Below, in pieces: positions 20,051-28,630 of a DNA stretch of 64,000 bases (the stretch's first letter is position 1; the number at the start of each line of letters is the position of its first letter). The stretch lies in contig NZ_KB467824.1 in the NCBI RefSeq assembly GCF_000344615.1, positions 4,810,367 through 4,874,366 on the forward strand, read 5' to 3'. Position numbers and translations under genes: made by a program. The DNA is from Janthinobacterium sp. CG3 (GTDB lineage Bacteria > Pseudomonadota > Gammaproteobacteria > Burkholderiales > Burkholderiaceae_D). The notes below the pieces were generated by a model. The model was given only the letters and a program-made list of their open reading frames with translations, was not told the origin of the DNA and searched no databases.

Positions 20051-21610
20051 ATGTATGTAGTGGACTGGTTGCACAAGCAAGCCCAAAACACGCCGGACAA
20101 GACCGCGCTGGTCGACCTTGCCAGCGGGCGCGCATGGACCTACCGCCAGTTCAACGCGCGCGCCAGCGGCGTCGCCGACTACCTGCTGACGCGGCCCGGC
20201 CTGCAACCGGGCGCGCGCGTGGCGGTGCTGGCGCATAACTCGTCGGACTACCTGGAGCTGCTGTACGGCTGCGCCAAGGCCGGCATGGTGATGGTTTGCC
20301 TGAACTGGCGCCTGGCGCCGGCCGAGCTGCTGCCGATTTTGCGGGACGCCGACCCGGCCGTGCTGGTGTACGGCCAGCCCTTCGCCGCCACCGCCGAGGC
20401 GCTGCGGGCGCAGCTGCCGGGCCTGCAGACGCAGCGGGCGGTGGTGATCGGCGCGGCGCAAGAGGGGGGAGCCGCGCACGCCTACGAGGATTGCCTGGCC
20501 GGCGCCGCCGGCCGCGTCATCGAAATGCCGCCGCGCCGCATGGACGAACTTTGGCACCTGCTCTACACCTCCGGCACCACCGGCAAGCCGAAGGGGGTGA
20601 TGCAGACCTACGGCATGGTCTACTTCAACGCCGTCAACTGCATGCTGGCGACCGGCCTGTCGCAGCGCGACGTGCTGCTCAACGTGCTGCCGTTCTTCCA
20701 CACGGGCGGCCTGAACCTGTACACCAATCCCGTCCTGCACGCCGGCGGCACGGTCCACATCATGCAGCAATTCGACGCCGGCGCCACCCTCGAGCTGCTC
20801 GACAGCACGGTGACGCTGTTCCTCGGCGTGCCGGCGGTCTACCTGATGCTGAGCCAGCATCCCGGCTTCGCCGCCGCGCGCTTCCGCTCCATGCGCCACT
20901 GGTCGGCCGGCGGCTCGCCGATGGCGCACAGCCTGCTCGAACTGTACCAGGCCAAGGGCGTGACCATTTGCTTCGGCTTCGGCATGACCGAAACCGGACC
21001 CACCGTGTTCATCTGCGACGAGGCCACCGCCCGGCGCAAGACCGGCAGCATCGGCCGGCCGGTCGGCTCGATGCGCACGCGCGTGGTGCTGGCCGACGGC
21101 GGCGACGCCGGCCCCGGCCAGCGCGGCGAACTCTACATCCAGGGGCCGGGCGTCACGCCCGGCTACTGGAAGCTGCCGCGGGCCAGCGCCGAAGCCTTCG
21201 TCGACGGCTGGCTGCGCTCGGGCGACGTCGCCTACTTCGACGACGAGGGCGACCACTACATCGTCGACCGCGCCAAGGACATGTACATCTCCGGCGCCGA
21301 AAACGTCTACCCGGCCGAAGTTGAAAACGTGCTGTTCCAAATGCCGCAAATCGCCGACGCCGCCGTCATCGGCGTGGCCGACGCCAAATGGGGCGACGTC
21401 GGCGCCGCCATCGTCGTGCTCAAGGCCGGCCAGCCGCTGGCGCCGGCCGAGCTGCAAGCGTTCTGCCGCGGCCGCCTGTCCGGCTACAAGGTGCCGCGCC
21501 ACGTGGTGTTCGTCGACACGCTGCCGCGCACGCCGTCGGGCAAGCTCGAAAAACACAAACTGCGCAGCCAATTCGCCGATCTCGGTAATCAACAAGGAGG
21601 CGCGCCATGA
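20051..21610 (+). CDS. Acyl-CoA ligase (AMP-forming, fatty-acid/aromatic-acid CoA ligase family)
   Basis: 519 aa, ANL superfamily. The P-loop is LLYTSGTTGKPKGVM, the adenine/Mg motif lies in CFGFGMTETGPTV, the hinge region is DRAKDMYISGAENVYPAEVE, and the C-terminal catalytic Lys is in TPSGKLEKHKLR. AAGGGAG six bases before the ATG fixes the start. It activates an acid to its CoA thioester with ATP. It lies between the Liv importer and a MaoC hydratase, consistent with import-coupled activation. Chain length or aromatic preference cannot be decided from sequence. Confidence 0.9.
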   Translation: MYVVDWLHKQAQNTPDKTALVDLASGRAWTYRQFNARASGVADYLLTRPGLQPGARVAVLAHNSSDYLELLYGCAKAGMVMVCLNWRLAPAELLPILRDADPAVLVYGQPFAATAEALRAQLPGLQTQRAVVIGAAQEGGAAHAYEDCLAGAAGRVIEMPPRRMDELWHLLYTSGTTGKPKGVMQTYGMVYFNAVNCMLATGLSQRDVLLNVLPFFHTGGLNLYTNPVLHAGGTVHIMQQFDAGATLELLDSTVTLFLGVPAVYLMLSQHPGFAAARFRSMRHWSAGGSPMAHSLLELYQAKGVTICFGFGMTETGPTVFICDEATARRKTGSIGRPVGSMRTRVVLADGGDAGPGQRGELYIQGPGVTPGYWKLPRASAEAFVDGWLRSGDVAYFDDEGDHYIVDRAKDMYISGAENVYPAEVENVLFQMPQIADAAVIGVADAKWGDVGAAIVVLKAGQPLAPAELQAFCRGRLSGYKVPRHVVFVDTLPRTPSGKLEKHKLRSQFADLGNQQGGAP

Positions 21611-22491
21611 GCTCCGTCCCATCCGGCTTTCGCCGCACGCTGCAACAGAGCGACTTCGACCGTTTCGCCGTGCTGAGCGGCGACGACAACCCGATCCACT
21701 GCGACCCGGAATTCGCCGGCCGCAGCCACTTCGGCGCCACCGTCGCGCACGGCATGTTCCTGTACGGCCTGATCTACCGCGCGCTGGGAGAGGCGCTGCC
21801 CGGCGCCGGCATGCTGCAGCTCGAACAGGAACTGATGTTCCCCAACCCCAGCTTCGCGCACGACGATGTGGAGGTGCTGGTCACGCCGCTGCCCGGGCGC
21901 GGCGACGGCAGCCGCAGCTTCAGCACGGTGGTGCGCAAGCAGGCCGGCGGCGCGGCCATCGTCACCGCGCAGGGAAGCGCGCGCGTGAGCAACAGCGGCG
22001 GCGCCGCCGCGCTGGCCGGCGCCAACGACGCCGCCGCCGACACCGGGGCGGCCGGCGGCGGCGACGACGAACTGCGCGGACTGCGCCGCGGCATGCGCGC
22101 GCGCGCCGAGCGCACCCTGAGCGAGGCCGACCTGGCCGACTACGCGGCGCTGACCGGCGATTGCAACCCGCTGCACCACAGCGACGACTGGGCCGTCGCC
22201 CACGGCTTCGCCGGCCGCCTGGTGCCGCCGCCGCTGCTGGCGAGCCTGTTCTCCGACCTGCTCGGCACCCGCCTGCCGGGGCGCGGCACCGGCTGGATGA
22301 AGCAGGCGCTGCGCTTCGTCGCGCCGGCCTACGTCGGCGAACGCATCACCGCCGAAGTCGAAATCGTCCGCCTGCGCGCCGACAAGGACCTGGTCAACCT
22401 GTCCAGCGTACTCACCGGCGCGGACGGGCGCACCATCTGCCGCGGCGAATCGCTGGTCCTGGTGCGCAACCTGGAAGCGCCGGCCGGCTGA
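21607..22491 (+). CDS. Tandem MaoC-like (hydratase 2) dehydratase
   Basis: 294 aa containing two hot-dog units. The N-terminal unit (about 1-130) has the hydratase-2-like stretch LSGDDNPIHCDPEFAGRSHF with VAHGMFLYGLIYRAL. The C-terminal unit (about 165-290) has LTGDCNPLHHSDDWAVAHGF. The D-x4-H pattern is present in both (DDNPIH and DCNPLH). Such double hot-dog proteins hydrate or dehydrate enoyl-CoA or 3-hydroxyacyl-CoA. The start overlaps the ligase stop (ATGA). A low-complexity Gly/Ala linker separates the halves. Confidence 0.88.
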   Translation: MSSVPSGFRRTLQQSDFDRFAVLSGDDNPIHCDPEFAGRSHFGATVAHGMFLYGLIYRALGEALPGAGMLQLEQELMFPNPSFAHDDVEVLVTPLPGRGDGSRSFSTVVRKQAGGAAIVTAQGSARVSNSGGAAALAGANDAAADTGAAGGGDDELRGLRRGMRARAERTLSEADLADYAALTGDCNPLHHSDDWAVAHGFAGRLVPPPLLASLFSDLLGTRLPGRGTGWMKQALRFVAPAYVGERITAEVEIVRLRADKDLVNLSSVLTGADGRTICRGESLVLVRNLEAPAG

Positions 22492-22581
22492 CGCCGCGCG
22501 GACCCGGCGCCCGCTCCCCCACCGATGTGACAATCGCCGCCGGCGCGCGGCGCGGGAGAGCCGCGCCCTGTCGACGTCGAC

Positions 22582-22950
22582 ATGTTCAACACTGCCGGCC
22601 GCGGCCACCGCGGCGGGCAGTCGGCACCACCCGCGCCCGGCGAAAAAGCCGGCGGCGCCGGCACCAACACCGCCAAAGCGCTCGGCCTGGCCTCCAAAAA
22701 CGCCTGGGGCGGTATCAGCGCCGACGTGGCGCCGCAAACCGTCGTCAGCGCCGCCTACTACCGGACCACAAGCCCGGTGGCGCGCATAGGCGGCGCGCGC
22801 AAACTCTACATGGTCGGCGCGGTCTACTACCTGTCCAAGCGCACCAACCTGTACGCCGACATCGACCACGCCAAACTGAGCGGCCGCTCGCGCATCGGCA
22901 GCCAGACCAGCCAGACCGGCGTCTCCATCGGCGTCGACCACCTCTTCTAA
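22582..22950 (+). pseudogene. Remnant of a Gram-negative (Neisseria-type) porin, C-terminal part only
   Basis: The last 85 or so codons read like the end of a trimeric porin: SAAYYRTTSPVA, LYMVGAVYYLSKRTNLYADI, and a terminal strand GVSIGVDHLF ending in the Phe needed for outer-membrane assembly. Upstream of about 22650 the reading frame is Gly/Ala/Pro-rich with no strand pattern, no signal peptide and no ribosome site, and the normal 250-300 N-terminal residues are missing. The likely reading is a decayed porin whose 5' part was lost by deletion. It follows the MaoC gene by 90 bp, where an outer-membrane channel for the same substrate would fit. Confidence 0.6.
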
Positions 22951-22968
22951 GCCAAAAACGCGCCCCGT

Positions 22969-24162
22969 TCAGTCACGCTCGGGGGTGGCGCTGATCTTGT
23001 GGATGGACAGGTCGGCGCCGTCGAATTCCTGTTCGGCGTCGAGGCGGATGCCGACGGTTTTTTTCAGTACGCCGTAGATGATGGCGCCGCCGGCGACGGC
23101 GATGGCGATGCCGAGCGCGCTGCCCAGCAGTTGCGACATGAACGAGACGCCGCCGATGCCGCCCAGCGCCTTGCCGCCGAAGATGCCCGCCGCCAGTCCG
23201 CCCCAGGTGCCGCACAGGCCGTGCAGCGGCCACACGCCCAGCACGTCGTCGATTTTCCATTTGTTCTGGGTCCAGGTGAACATCCAGACGAAGATGGCGC
23301 CGGCGATGCCGCCGGTGATCAGCGCGCCCAGCGGGTGCATCAGGTCGGAGCCGGCGCATACCGCCACCAGCCCCGCCAGCGGGCCGTTGTAGACGAAGCC
23401 CGGATCGTTTTTGCCCATCACCAGCGCCACCAGGGTGCCGCCGACCATCGCCATCAGCGAGTTCACCGCCACCAGGCCGTTCATGTTGTCGAGGGTTTGC
23501 GCGCTCATGACGTTGAAGCCGAACCAGCCCACCGTCAGGATCCAGGCGCCCAGCGCCAGGAAGGGGATGTTCGACGGCGGATGGGCGGCGACCGCACCGT
23601 CCTTCGTGTAGCGCCCGCGGCGCGCGCCCAGCAGCAGCACCGCCGGCAGCGCGACCCAGCCGCCCACCGCATGCACGACGATGGAACCGGCGAAGTCGTG
23701 GAATTTGTGGCCGAAGCTGGCCAGCAGCCAGCCCTGGACGCCGAAGCGGTCGTTCCAGGCGATGCCTTCGAAGAAGGGGTAGACCAAACCGACCAGCACG
23801 GCGGTGGCCGCCAGTTGCGGATAGAACTTGGCGCGCTCGGCGATGCCGCCGGAGATGATGGCCGGGATCGCCGCCGCAAACGTCAACAGGAAGAAAAATT
23901 TGACCAGCTCGTAGCCGTTTTGGGCGCTCAGCGTTGCGGCGCTGCCGAAGAAGTGGGCGCCGTAGGCGATGCCGTAGCCGACGAAGAAGTAGGCGATAGT
24001 CGAGACGGCGAAGTCGACCAGGATCTTGACCAGGGCGTTGACCTGGTTCTTTTTGCGCACCGTGCCCAGTTCGAGAAACGCGAAGTCGGCGTGCATGGCC
24101 AGGATCATGATTGCGCCGAGCAGGATGAAGAGGGCGTCGGCGCCGTTTTTTTGTGCATCCAT
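22969..24162 (-). CDS. amt: Ammonium transporter (Amt family)
   Basis: 397 aa with about 11 transmembrane segments. It has the Amt N-terminal helix (LFILLGAIMILAMHADFAFL), the recruitment/selectivity region KFHDFAGSIVVHAVGG holding the conserved Asp and first pore His, and the second pore His in PLHGLCGTWGGLAAGIFG. GGGAGA lies about 10 bases before the ATG. There is no signal peptide and no adjacent glnK. It lies downstream of the ureide amidohydrolase gene on the same strand, a setting where ammonium is released. Confidence 0.93.
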   Translation of the reverse strand: MDAQKNGADALFILLGAIMILAMHADFAFLELGTVRKKNQVNALVKILVDFAVSTIAYFFVGYGIAYGAHFFGSAATLSAQNGYELVKFFFLLTFAAAIPAIISGGIAERAKFYPQLAATAVLVGLVYPFFEGIAWNDRFGVQGWLLASFGHKFHDFAGSIVVHAVGGWVALPAVLLLGARRGRYTKDGAVAAHPPSNIPFLALGAWILTVGWFGFNVMSAQTLDNMNGLVAVNSLMAMVGGTLVALVMGKNDPGFVYNGPLAGLVAVCAGSDLMHPLGALITGGIAGAIFVWMFTWTQNKWKIDDVLGVWPLHGLCGTWGGLAAGIFGGKALGGIGGVSFMSQLLGSALGIAIAVAGGAIIYGVLKKTVGIRLDAEQEFDGADLSIHKISATPERD

Positions 24163-24359
24163 GCTGAGGATTCTCCCAATAATTGTGCAGAATTAAATGA
24201 CTGCTACAAACTAAAGCAAGATTCGTTCCATTTTGGTGCGGTTTGTGTAGTGGCTTGATACGTATGGGTAAAAATTGCGGCGGCCGGGCGGGGCGCGGGA
24301 CGGCGCACCGTTAGCGTGCGGTTTTTCGCCCCGCTTTGGGGCGGGCGCGGCAGGTCCCC

Positions 24360-24442
24360 TAGGTCGGATTGGCAGAGCGTCATCCGACGCCTGGCCGCTG
24401 CCGGCGCCAGTCGGGTTACGCCCGCTGGGCTAACCCGACCTG
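24360..24442. repeat. REP-like repeat, copy 3 (two units)
   Basis: First unit: GTCGGAT (24363-24369) with ATCCGAC (24382-24388). Second unit: GTCGGGTTA (24410-24418) with TAACCCGAC (24431-24439). The units differ in one arm base (GGAT versus GGGTTA), so two sub-types alternate. It lies in the 284-bp gap between amt and uraD-allC, whose AT-richer part near 24180-24260 would hold the amt promoter. Confidence 0.8.
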
Positions 24443-24446
24443 CGAA

Positions 24447-26201
24447 TCACGCCTTCGGCTGGAAGCGGCGCAGGAAGTCGAGCAGCACTTGGGCGGCGAT
24501 GTCGGCGTCGTCGGCGGTCATCGTTTCCAGCGGGTTGTGGCTGATGCCGCCGTTGCCGCAGCGCGTAAACAGCATCGCCACGTCGGTCACGGCGGCCATC
24601 GCCATGGCGTCGTGGCCGGCGCCGGAGGCCAGTTCGAAGCGCGGCAGGCCGGCGCGTTCGACCGCCTCGCCCAGTTGCCGCATCAGCCACGGCGCGCACG
24701 GCGCCGCGCTGGCCGAGACGATTTGTTTGACGTCGGCGTCGATCTGGCGCCGCGCGCAGATCGCGGCGATGCCGTCGAGGATGTCGGCGACCGCCGCCAG
24801 CCGCACCGCGTCGTCGGCGGCGCGGATGTCGAGCGAGAGTTTGCAGGCGCCCGGAATGACGTTCACCGAGCCGCCCGGCACCTGCAACTGGCCGACGGTG
24901 CCGACCAGCGATGCGCCGCTGCCGCAGCGGCGCTCGACCAGCAGGACGATTTCGGCGGCGGCGGCGGCGGCGTCCTTGCGCATCGTCATCGGGGTGGTGC
25001 CGGCGTGGCTGGCTAGGCCGCCCAGCTCGACCAGGTAGCGCGAGCTGCCGTTGATGGCGGTGACCACGCCCAGCGCCAGGTCGCGTTCGAGCAGCACCGG
25101 TCCCTGTTCGATGTGCACCTCGACGTAGCCGAGCAGGTCGGCCGGGTCGCGGGCGATGGCCGGGATGGCGCCGACGTCGTGGCCGGCGGCGGCGATGGCC
25201 TCGCGCATGCTGACGCCGTCGGCGTCGGTTTGCCCCAGCAGCGACAGGTCGAAGCGGCCGGTGACGGCGTTGCTGCCCAGGAAGGTACTCTTGAAGCGCA
25301 CGCCTTCCTCTTCCGCGAAGCCGACGATTTCAAAGTGGAAGGGCAGCGTTTCGCCGCGCTGGTGCAGGTGTTGGACGATGGCGATCGGCAGCAGGATGCC
25401 GAGGCGGCCGTCGTATTTGCCGCCGTTGCGCACGGTGTCGTAGTGCGAGCCGGTCATCAGGGTTTTCGCCCCCGGCAGGGGCGACAGGTAGCGCCCGGCG
25501 ACGTTGCCGACGGCGTCGATCCGCACCTGCATGCCGGCCGCGCGCATCCACTCGGCCAGTTGCGCGGCGCTCTGGATATGCGCCTCGGTCAGGTAGGCGC
25601 AGGTCAGGTTGTCGGGGCTGTCGCTCCAGCCGGCCAGGGTTTCCGACCATTGCATGATGGTGGGGCCGAATTCGAGTTGGCAGTCGAGCAGGGCGTTGAC
25701 GCGCAGTTCGGCGATGCGCTTGATCTGCCGCAGGCACTCGGCCATTTCGTCGCCGCGCTGCTGCTTTAGGCGCCGCGTGAAGGTGGCGATGATGTGCTGG
25801 CGCGTCAGGCCGTTGCCGTCCGGGCCTTTGACGGCGAGGATGAAGGGGAAGCCGAATTTGGCGTTGTAGTCGGCGTTGAGGCGCTGCAGCGCGGCGAATT
25901 CGTCGGCGCTGCACAGGTTCAGGCCGGACTTGGTTTGTTCGTCGGTCGATTCGGCGGTCAGCTCGCCGGCGATGGCGGCCTTGCCGGCCAGCTCGGGGTG
26001 GGCGCGGATCAGGCCCAGTTGCTCGTCGACGCTGGCGCCGTTGACGGCGCGCTGCAAGGCCTGCTTGAGCGCGGTGGCGCTGGCGAACGGGCGCCAGGCG
26101 CAGGCCCGCTCGGGTATCCATGGCGAGTGTTCGTAGATGCCGCGCAGGTGCTCGATGAAGCTGGCCTGGTCGCAGCCGTTCAGTTCTGTCAGTGTCGTCA
26201 T
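24447..26201 (-). CDS. uraD-allC: Bifunctional OHCU decarboxylase-allantoate amidohydrolase fusion
   Basis: 584 aa. Residues about 1-170 are a complete OHCU decarboxylase (UraD) domain with the catalytic His in RAHPELAGKAA and the substrate region SADEFAALQRLNADY. From about 175 to the end is an M20 allantoate amidohydrolase: TGSHYDTVRNGGKYDGRLG (metal-binding His/Asp), FAEEEGVRF, EVHIEQGPVLLE and LASHAGTTPMTMRKDA. UraD converts OHCU to S-allantoin; AllC hydrolyses allantoate. The two steps are not adjacent, since allantoinase acts between them. It ends before a REP repeat; puuD (urate hydroxylase) lies 2.4 kb away. Confidence 0.92.
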   Translation of the reverse strand: MTTLTELNGCDQASFIEHLRGIYEHSPWIPERACAWRPFASATALKQALQRAVNGASVDEQLGLIRAHPELAGKAAIAGELTAESTDEQTKSGLNLCSADEFAALQRLNADYNAKFGFPFILAVKGPDGNGLTRQHIIATFTRRLKQQRGDEMAECLRQIKRIAELRVNALLDCQLEFGPTIMQWSETLAGWSDSPDNLTCAYLTEAHIQSAAQLAEWMRAAGMQVRIDAVGNVAGRYLSPLPGAKTLMTGSHYDTVRNGGKYDGRLGILLPIAIVQHLHQRGETLPFHFEIVGFAEEEGVRFKSTFLGSNAVTGRFDLSLLGQTDADGVSMREAIAAAGHDVGAIPAIARDPADLLGYVEVHIEQGPVLLERDLALGVVTAINGSSRYLVELGGLASHAGTTPMTMRKDAAAAAAEIVLLVERRCGSGASLVGTVGQLQVPGGSVNVIPGACKLSLDIRAADDAVRLAAVADILDGIAAICARRQIDADVKQIVSASAAPCAPWLMRQLGEAVERAGLPRFELASGAGHDAMAMAAVTDVAMLFTRCGNGGISHNPLETMTADDADIAAQVLLDFLRRFQPKA

Positions 26202-26320
26202 GGTTTTTTATCCGATCATGCAAGAGCCGATCATATATCGTTGTCGATAGTCCGGATATACGTGGGCGCTGATGTGGCATCTCTGCCGCGCCTTATATGG
26301 GCATGCGCGCGGCCGGGCGC

Positions 26321-27079
26321 TCAGCGGCAGCAGCCCGGCGCCGGCGCCGGCCGCTGCGGTGGCGGCAGCGCGCGCAGCGCCTTCACGTGGCGCGCGACGG
26401 CGGCGGCGCGCAGCGGGCCGCCGTGGCCGATGTAAAAGGTGTGCGCGCCGCCGTCCAGCATGTGCTGCAATTCGTCGGCCACGGCGTGCGGGTCGTCTTC
26501 AAACGGCGGACGCATCGCCTTGCCGGTCCTGACGATGCCGCCCAATAGTATCCCGGACGCCAGCAAGTCGCCGGCCAGCACCGCCATGCCGGCCAGTTGC
26601 ACCGAGATCGAACCGGCCGTGTGGCCCGGCGTGTGCCTGACGGCGCCGGCCGCGCCGAAGCGCTGCAGGTCGAGGCTGGCGCCGTCGGCCAGCAGGACGT
26701 CGGGTTGGAACGGCGTGTAGGGTTGCAGTATCAGGCCGGTTTTCAGGAACAGCCGGCCAAACCAGCCGGTCGAGCAGAACGTCATGGTTTTTCTTTGCTG
26801 GTAGTAGTCGATGTCGCCGGCGTGGCCGACGATGGGGGCGCCGGATAGCTCGCGCAGGCGCGCGGCGCTGCCTGCGTGGTCGACATGGGCGTGGGTGACG
26901 ACGATCAATCGAATGTCGCTGAACCGCATGCCGTGGCGACGCAGGGCGCGGCCGATTTTCGCCTCCGAGCCGGGCAGGCCGGTGTCGACCAGGATGCAGC
27001 CTTGCGGCCCGACGATGAGGTGGCAGTTGACCATGCCGAACGGTAGGATGGCGATGCGGATGATGTGCGGCAGGGGCAT
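26321..27079 (-). CDS. MBL-fold metallo-hydrolase
   Basis: 252 aa. Metallo-beta-lactamase fold with the metal motif VVTHAHVDHAGSA (HxHxDH), a later His in RHTPGHTAGSISVQLAG and a C-terminal FYIGHGGPL. The ATG at 27079 is chosen because the 26 residues upstream of it are not family-like. It is divergent from an HxlR regulator 112 bp away, which may control it. Substrate unknown; glyoxalase II-like thioesters or lactones are common for this group. It shares the strand and region with purine catabolism genes, but a link is not shown. Confidence 0.85.
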   Translation of the reverse strand: MPLPHIIRIAILPFGMVNCHLIVGPQGCILVDTGLPGSEAKIGRALRRHGMRFSDIRLIVVTHAHVDHAGSAARLRELSGAPIVGHAGDIDYYQQRKTMTFCSTGWFGRLFLKTGLILQPYTPFQPDVLLADGASLDLQRFGAAGAVRHTPGHTAGSISVQLAGMAVLAGDLLASGILLGGIVRTGKAMRPPFEDDPHAVADELQHMLDGGAHTFYIGHGGPLRAAAVARHVKALRALPPPQRPAPAPGCCR

Positions 27080-27159
27080 AATGGCGCTCTCTGTAGGCGC
27101 TGCGCGGCAGCGGAGCGCGTATTCTGGAATGCGGGCGATATTTAAACAAGTAGGCACAA

Positions 27160-27180
27160 TTTAGTAACGTAGTCACTAAA
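27160..27180. promoter_or_regulatory. Inverted repeat TTTAGT-N9-ACTAAA, probable HxlR operator
   Basis: TTTAGT at 27160-27165 and ACTAAA at 27175-27180 form a dyad just before the AAGGAG site of the HxlR gene. HxlR proteins are dimeric winged-helix factors that bind such short dyads in their own divergent promoters. Binding by this particular protein is inference. Confidence 0.55.
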
Positions 27181-27190
27181 AAGGAGAGTC

Positions 27191-27517
27191 ATGGAACAGG
27201 ACTGGCACACGGACAATCCGCTCGCCTGCCCGATGGTGGCGGCGCTCGATGTGATCGGCGGGAAGTGGAAGCCGATCATTTTGCATATGCTGAGCGAGGG
27301 CACGCTGCGCTTTGGCGAGATGAAGAAGAATATCCCGCCGGTGAGCCAGAAGATGCTGACGCAGCAGTTGCGCGAGCTCGAGGCCGACGGCGTGGTGCTG
27401 CGCAAGGTCTACGCCGAGGTGCCGCCGCGGGTCGAGTATTCGCTCACGCCGCGCGGCTGCGCGCTGCAGCCGGTGCTGCGCGATTTGTACGCCTGGGGCG
27501 AGACGCTGGCGGCGTGA
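27191..27517 (+). CDS. HxlR-family winged-helix transcriptional regulator
   Basis: 108 aa, the normal family size. The HxlR domain spans nearly all of it: CPMVAALDVIGGKWKPIIL, then KNIPPVSQKMLTQQLRELEA (recognition region) and the wing EVPPRVEYSLTPRG. AAGGAG lies close to the ATG. It has a single Cys near the N-terminus (LACP), the position used by redox or electrophile sensors of this family, so thiol sensing is possible. It is divergent from the MBL hydrolase gene. Confidence 0.93.
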   Translation: MEQDWHTDNPLACPMVAALDVIGGKWKPIILHMLSEGTLRFGEMKKNIPPVSQKMLTQQLRELEADGVVLRKVYAEVPPRVEYSLTPRGCALQPVLRDLYAWGETLAA

Positions 27518-27559
27518 CCCGCGCGGCCCGGTGGGGCGCGCCGCGCGCTTACTTGATGC

Positions 27560-28498
27560 CTACTTGATGACCAGCGCCTTGGCCGCCGCGCTGATCTGGT
27601 CGCGCAGCCATTTGTGCTCGGGCGCCTGGTGCACGCGCTGGTGCCACAACTGGTAGAAGCGCATCGGCGGGAATTTCAGCGGCACCGTGAAGCTTTTCAG
27701 CGGCAGCGTTTTTTCGTAGAAGCGCATGAACTGGCGCCCGGTGGTGAGCACCAGGTCGGTTTGCGTCAGCATGTAGGGGATCAGGCCGAAGTAGGCCGAT
27801 TCGACGACGACGTTGCGCTGCAAGTTTTGCTTTTCAAGGAAGGCGTCGATCACGCCGTGGTAGCCGGGCATCATTTGCGACGGCGCCACGTGCGGCAGGC
27901 TCAGGTAGTCCTCGAGCGTCATGGCGTCGCTGGCGGTGCGCTTGGCGTAGGCGCTCTCGGCGCGCATGGTGCAGATGATCGGGTCTTCGAACAGCTTCGA
28001 GATGTGCAGGTGCGCCGGCGGCTCGTCCCAGTTGGCGATGACCAGGTCCATGTCGCCGTCCGACAACAGTCGCACGTGGTCGATGCCCGGCCCCAGGTTG
28101 TGAAGCACCACGCGGCTCTTCGGCGAGCCGCGCCGCAGCACGGCGACGACGTTCGGCAGGAACTGGCTGTCGAGGTAGTCCGGCGCGGCGATGTGGAAGG
28201 TGCGCGCCTCTTCCTGCGCGACGAAGGGGGTCTTTTTGACGAACAGGCTTTCGGTCTGGTCGAGGATTTTCTTGGCCGGGCTGAGCAGGCTCTCGCCGTG
28301 CTGGGTCGGCACCATGCCGCGCGCGCCGCGCACCAGCAGCGGGTCGCCGGTGAGTTCGCGCAGCTTGCGCAGCGAGGCCGAAATCGACGGCTGCGGCTGG
28401 TTCAGCTTGAGCGCCACCCGCGAGACGTTTTTTTCCACCAGCAGCAGGTAGAGGATGCGGATCAGGTGCAGGTCGAGGTGTTGCGGCAGGCTGGACAT
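27560..28498 (-). CDS. LysR-family transcriptional regulator
   Basis: 312 aa from the ATG at 28498; a GTG 12 bases upstream is an alternative. The N-terminal HTH has LLLVEKNVSRVALKLNQPQP followed by SISASLRKLRELTGDPLLVR. The rest is a LysR effector-binding domain. It diverges from puuD across 132 bp containing a LysR-type dyad, so it is the likely activator of urate catabolism, with a purine intermediate as coinducer (inference). Confidence 0.93.
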   Translation of the reverse strand: MSSLPQHLDLHLIRILYLLLVEKNVSRVALKLNQPQPSISASLRKLRELTGDPLLVRGARGMVPTQHGESLLSPAKKILDQTESLFVKKTPFVAQEEARTFHIAAPDYLDSQFLPNVVAVLRRGSPKSRVVLHNLGPGIDHVRLLSDGDMDLVIANWDEPPAHLHISKLFEDPIICTMRAESAYAKRTASDAMTLEDYLSLPHVAPSQMMPGYHGVIDAFLEKQNLQRNVVVESAYFGLIPYMLTQTDLVLTTGRQFMRFYEKTLPLKSFTVPLKFPPMRFYQLWHQRVHQAPEHKWLRDQISAAAKALVIK

Positions 28499-28518
28499 CG
28501 TGTAGGGCACCCTCGGCT

Positions 28519-28534
28519 ATATTATTTCGAATAT
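28519..28534. promoter_or_regulatory. LysR-type binding dyad ATATT-N6-AATAT
   Basis: ATATT (28519-28523) and AATAT (28530-28534) include the T-N11-A core typical of LysR boxes. The site lies in an AT-rich stretch between the lysR-type gene (start 28498) and puuD (start 28631). Confidence 0.5.
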
Positions 28535-28630
28535 GTTAAATATACGATAGATTTCCTATTTCGTGCGCCAATTCGGTTTATCTTGTGTAAGTTACCCCCA
28601 ATCAAGCCCAGCGTCGACTGAAGGAATTTT

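Noticed and set aside
24360..24442. REP cluster considered as a CRISPR array
   Set aside because: Units are palindromes of two sub-types without regular spacers, and no cas genes are present.
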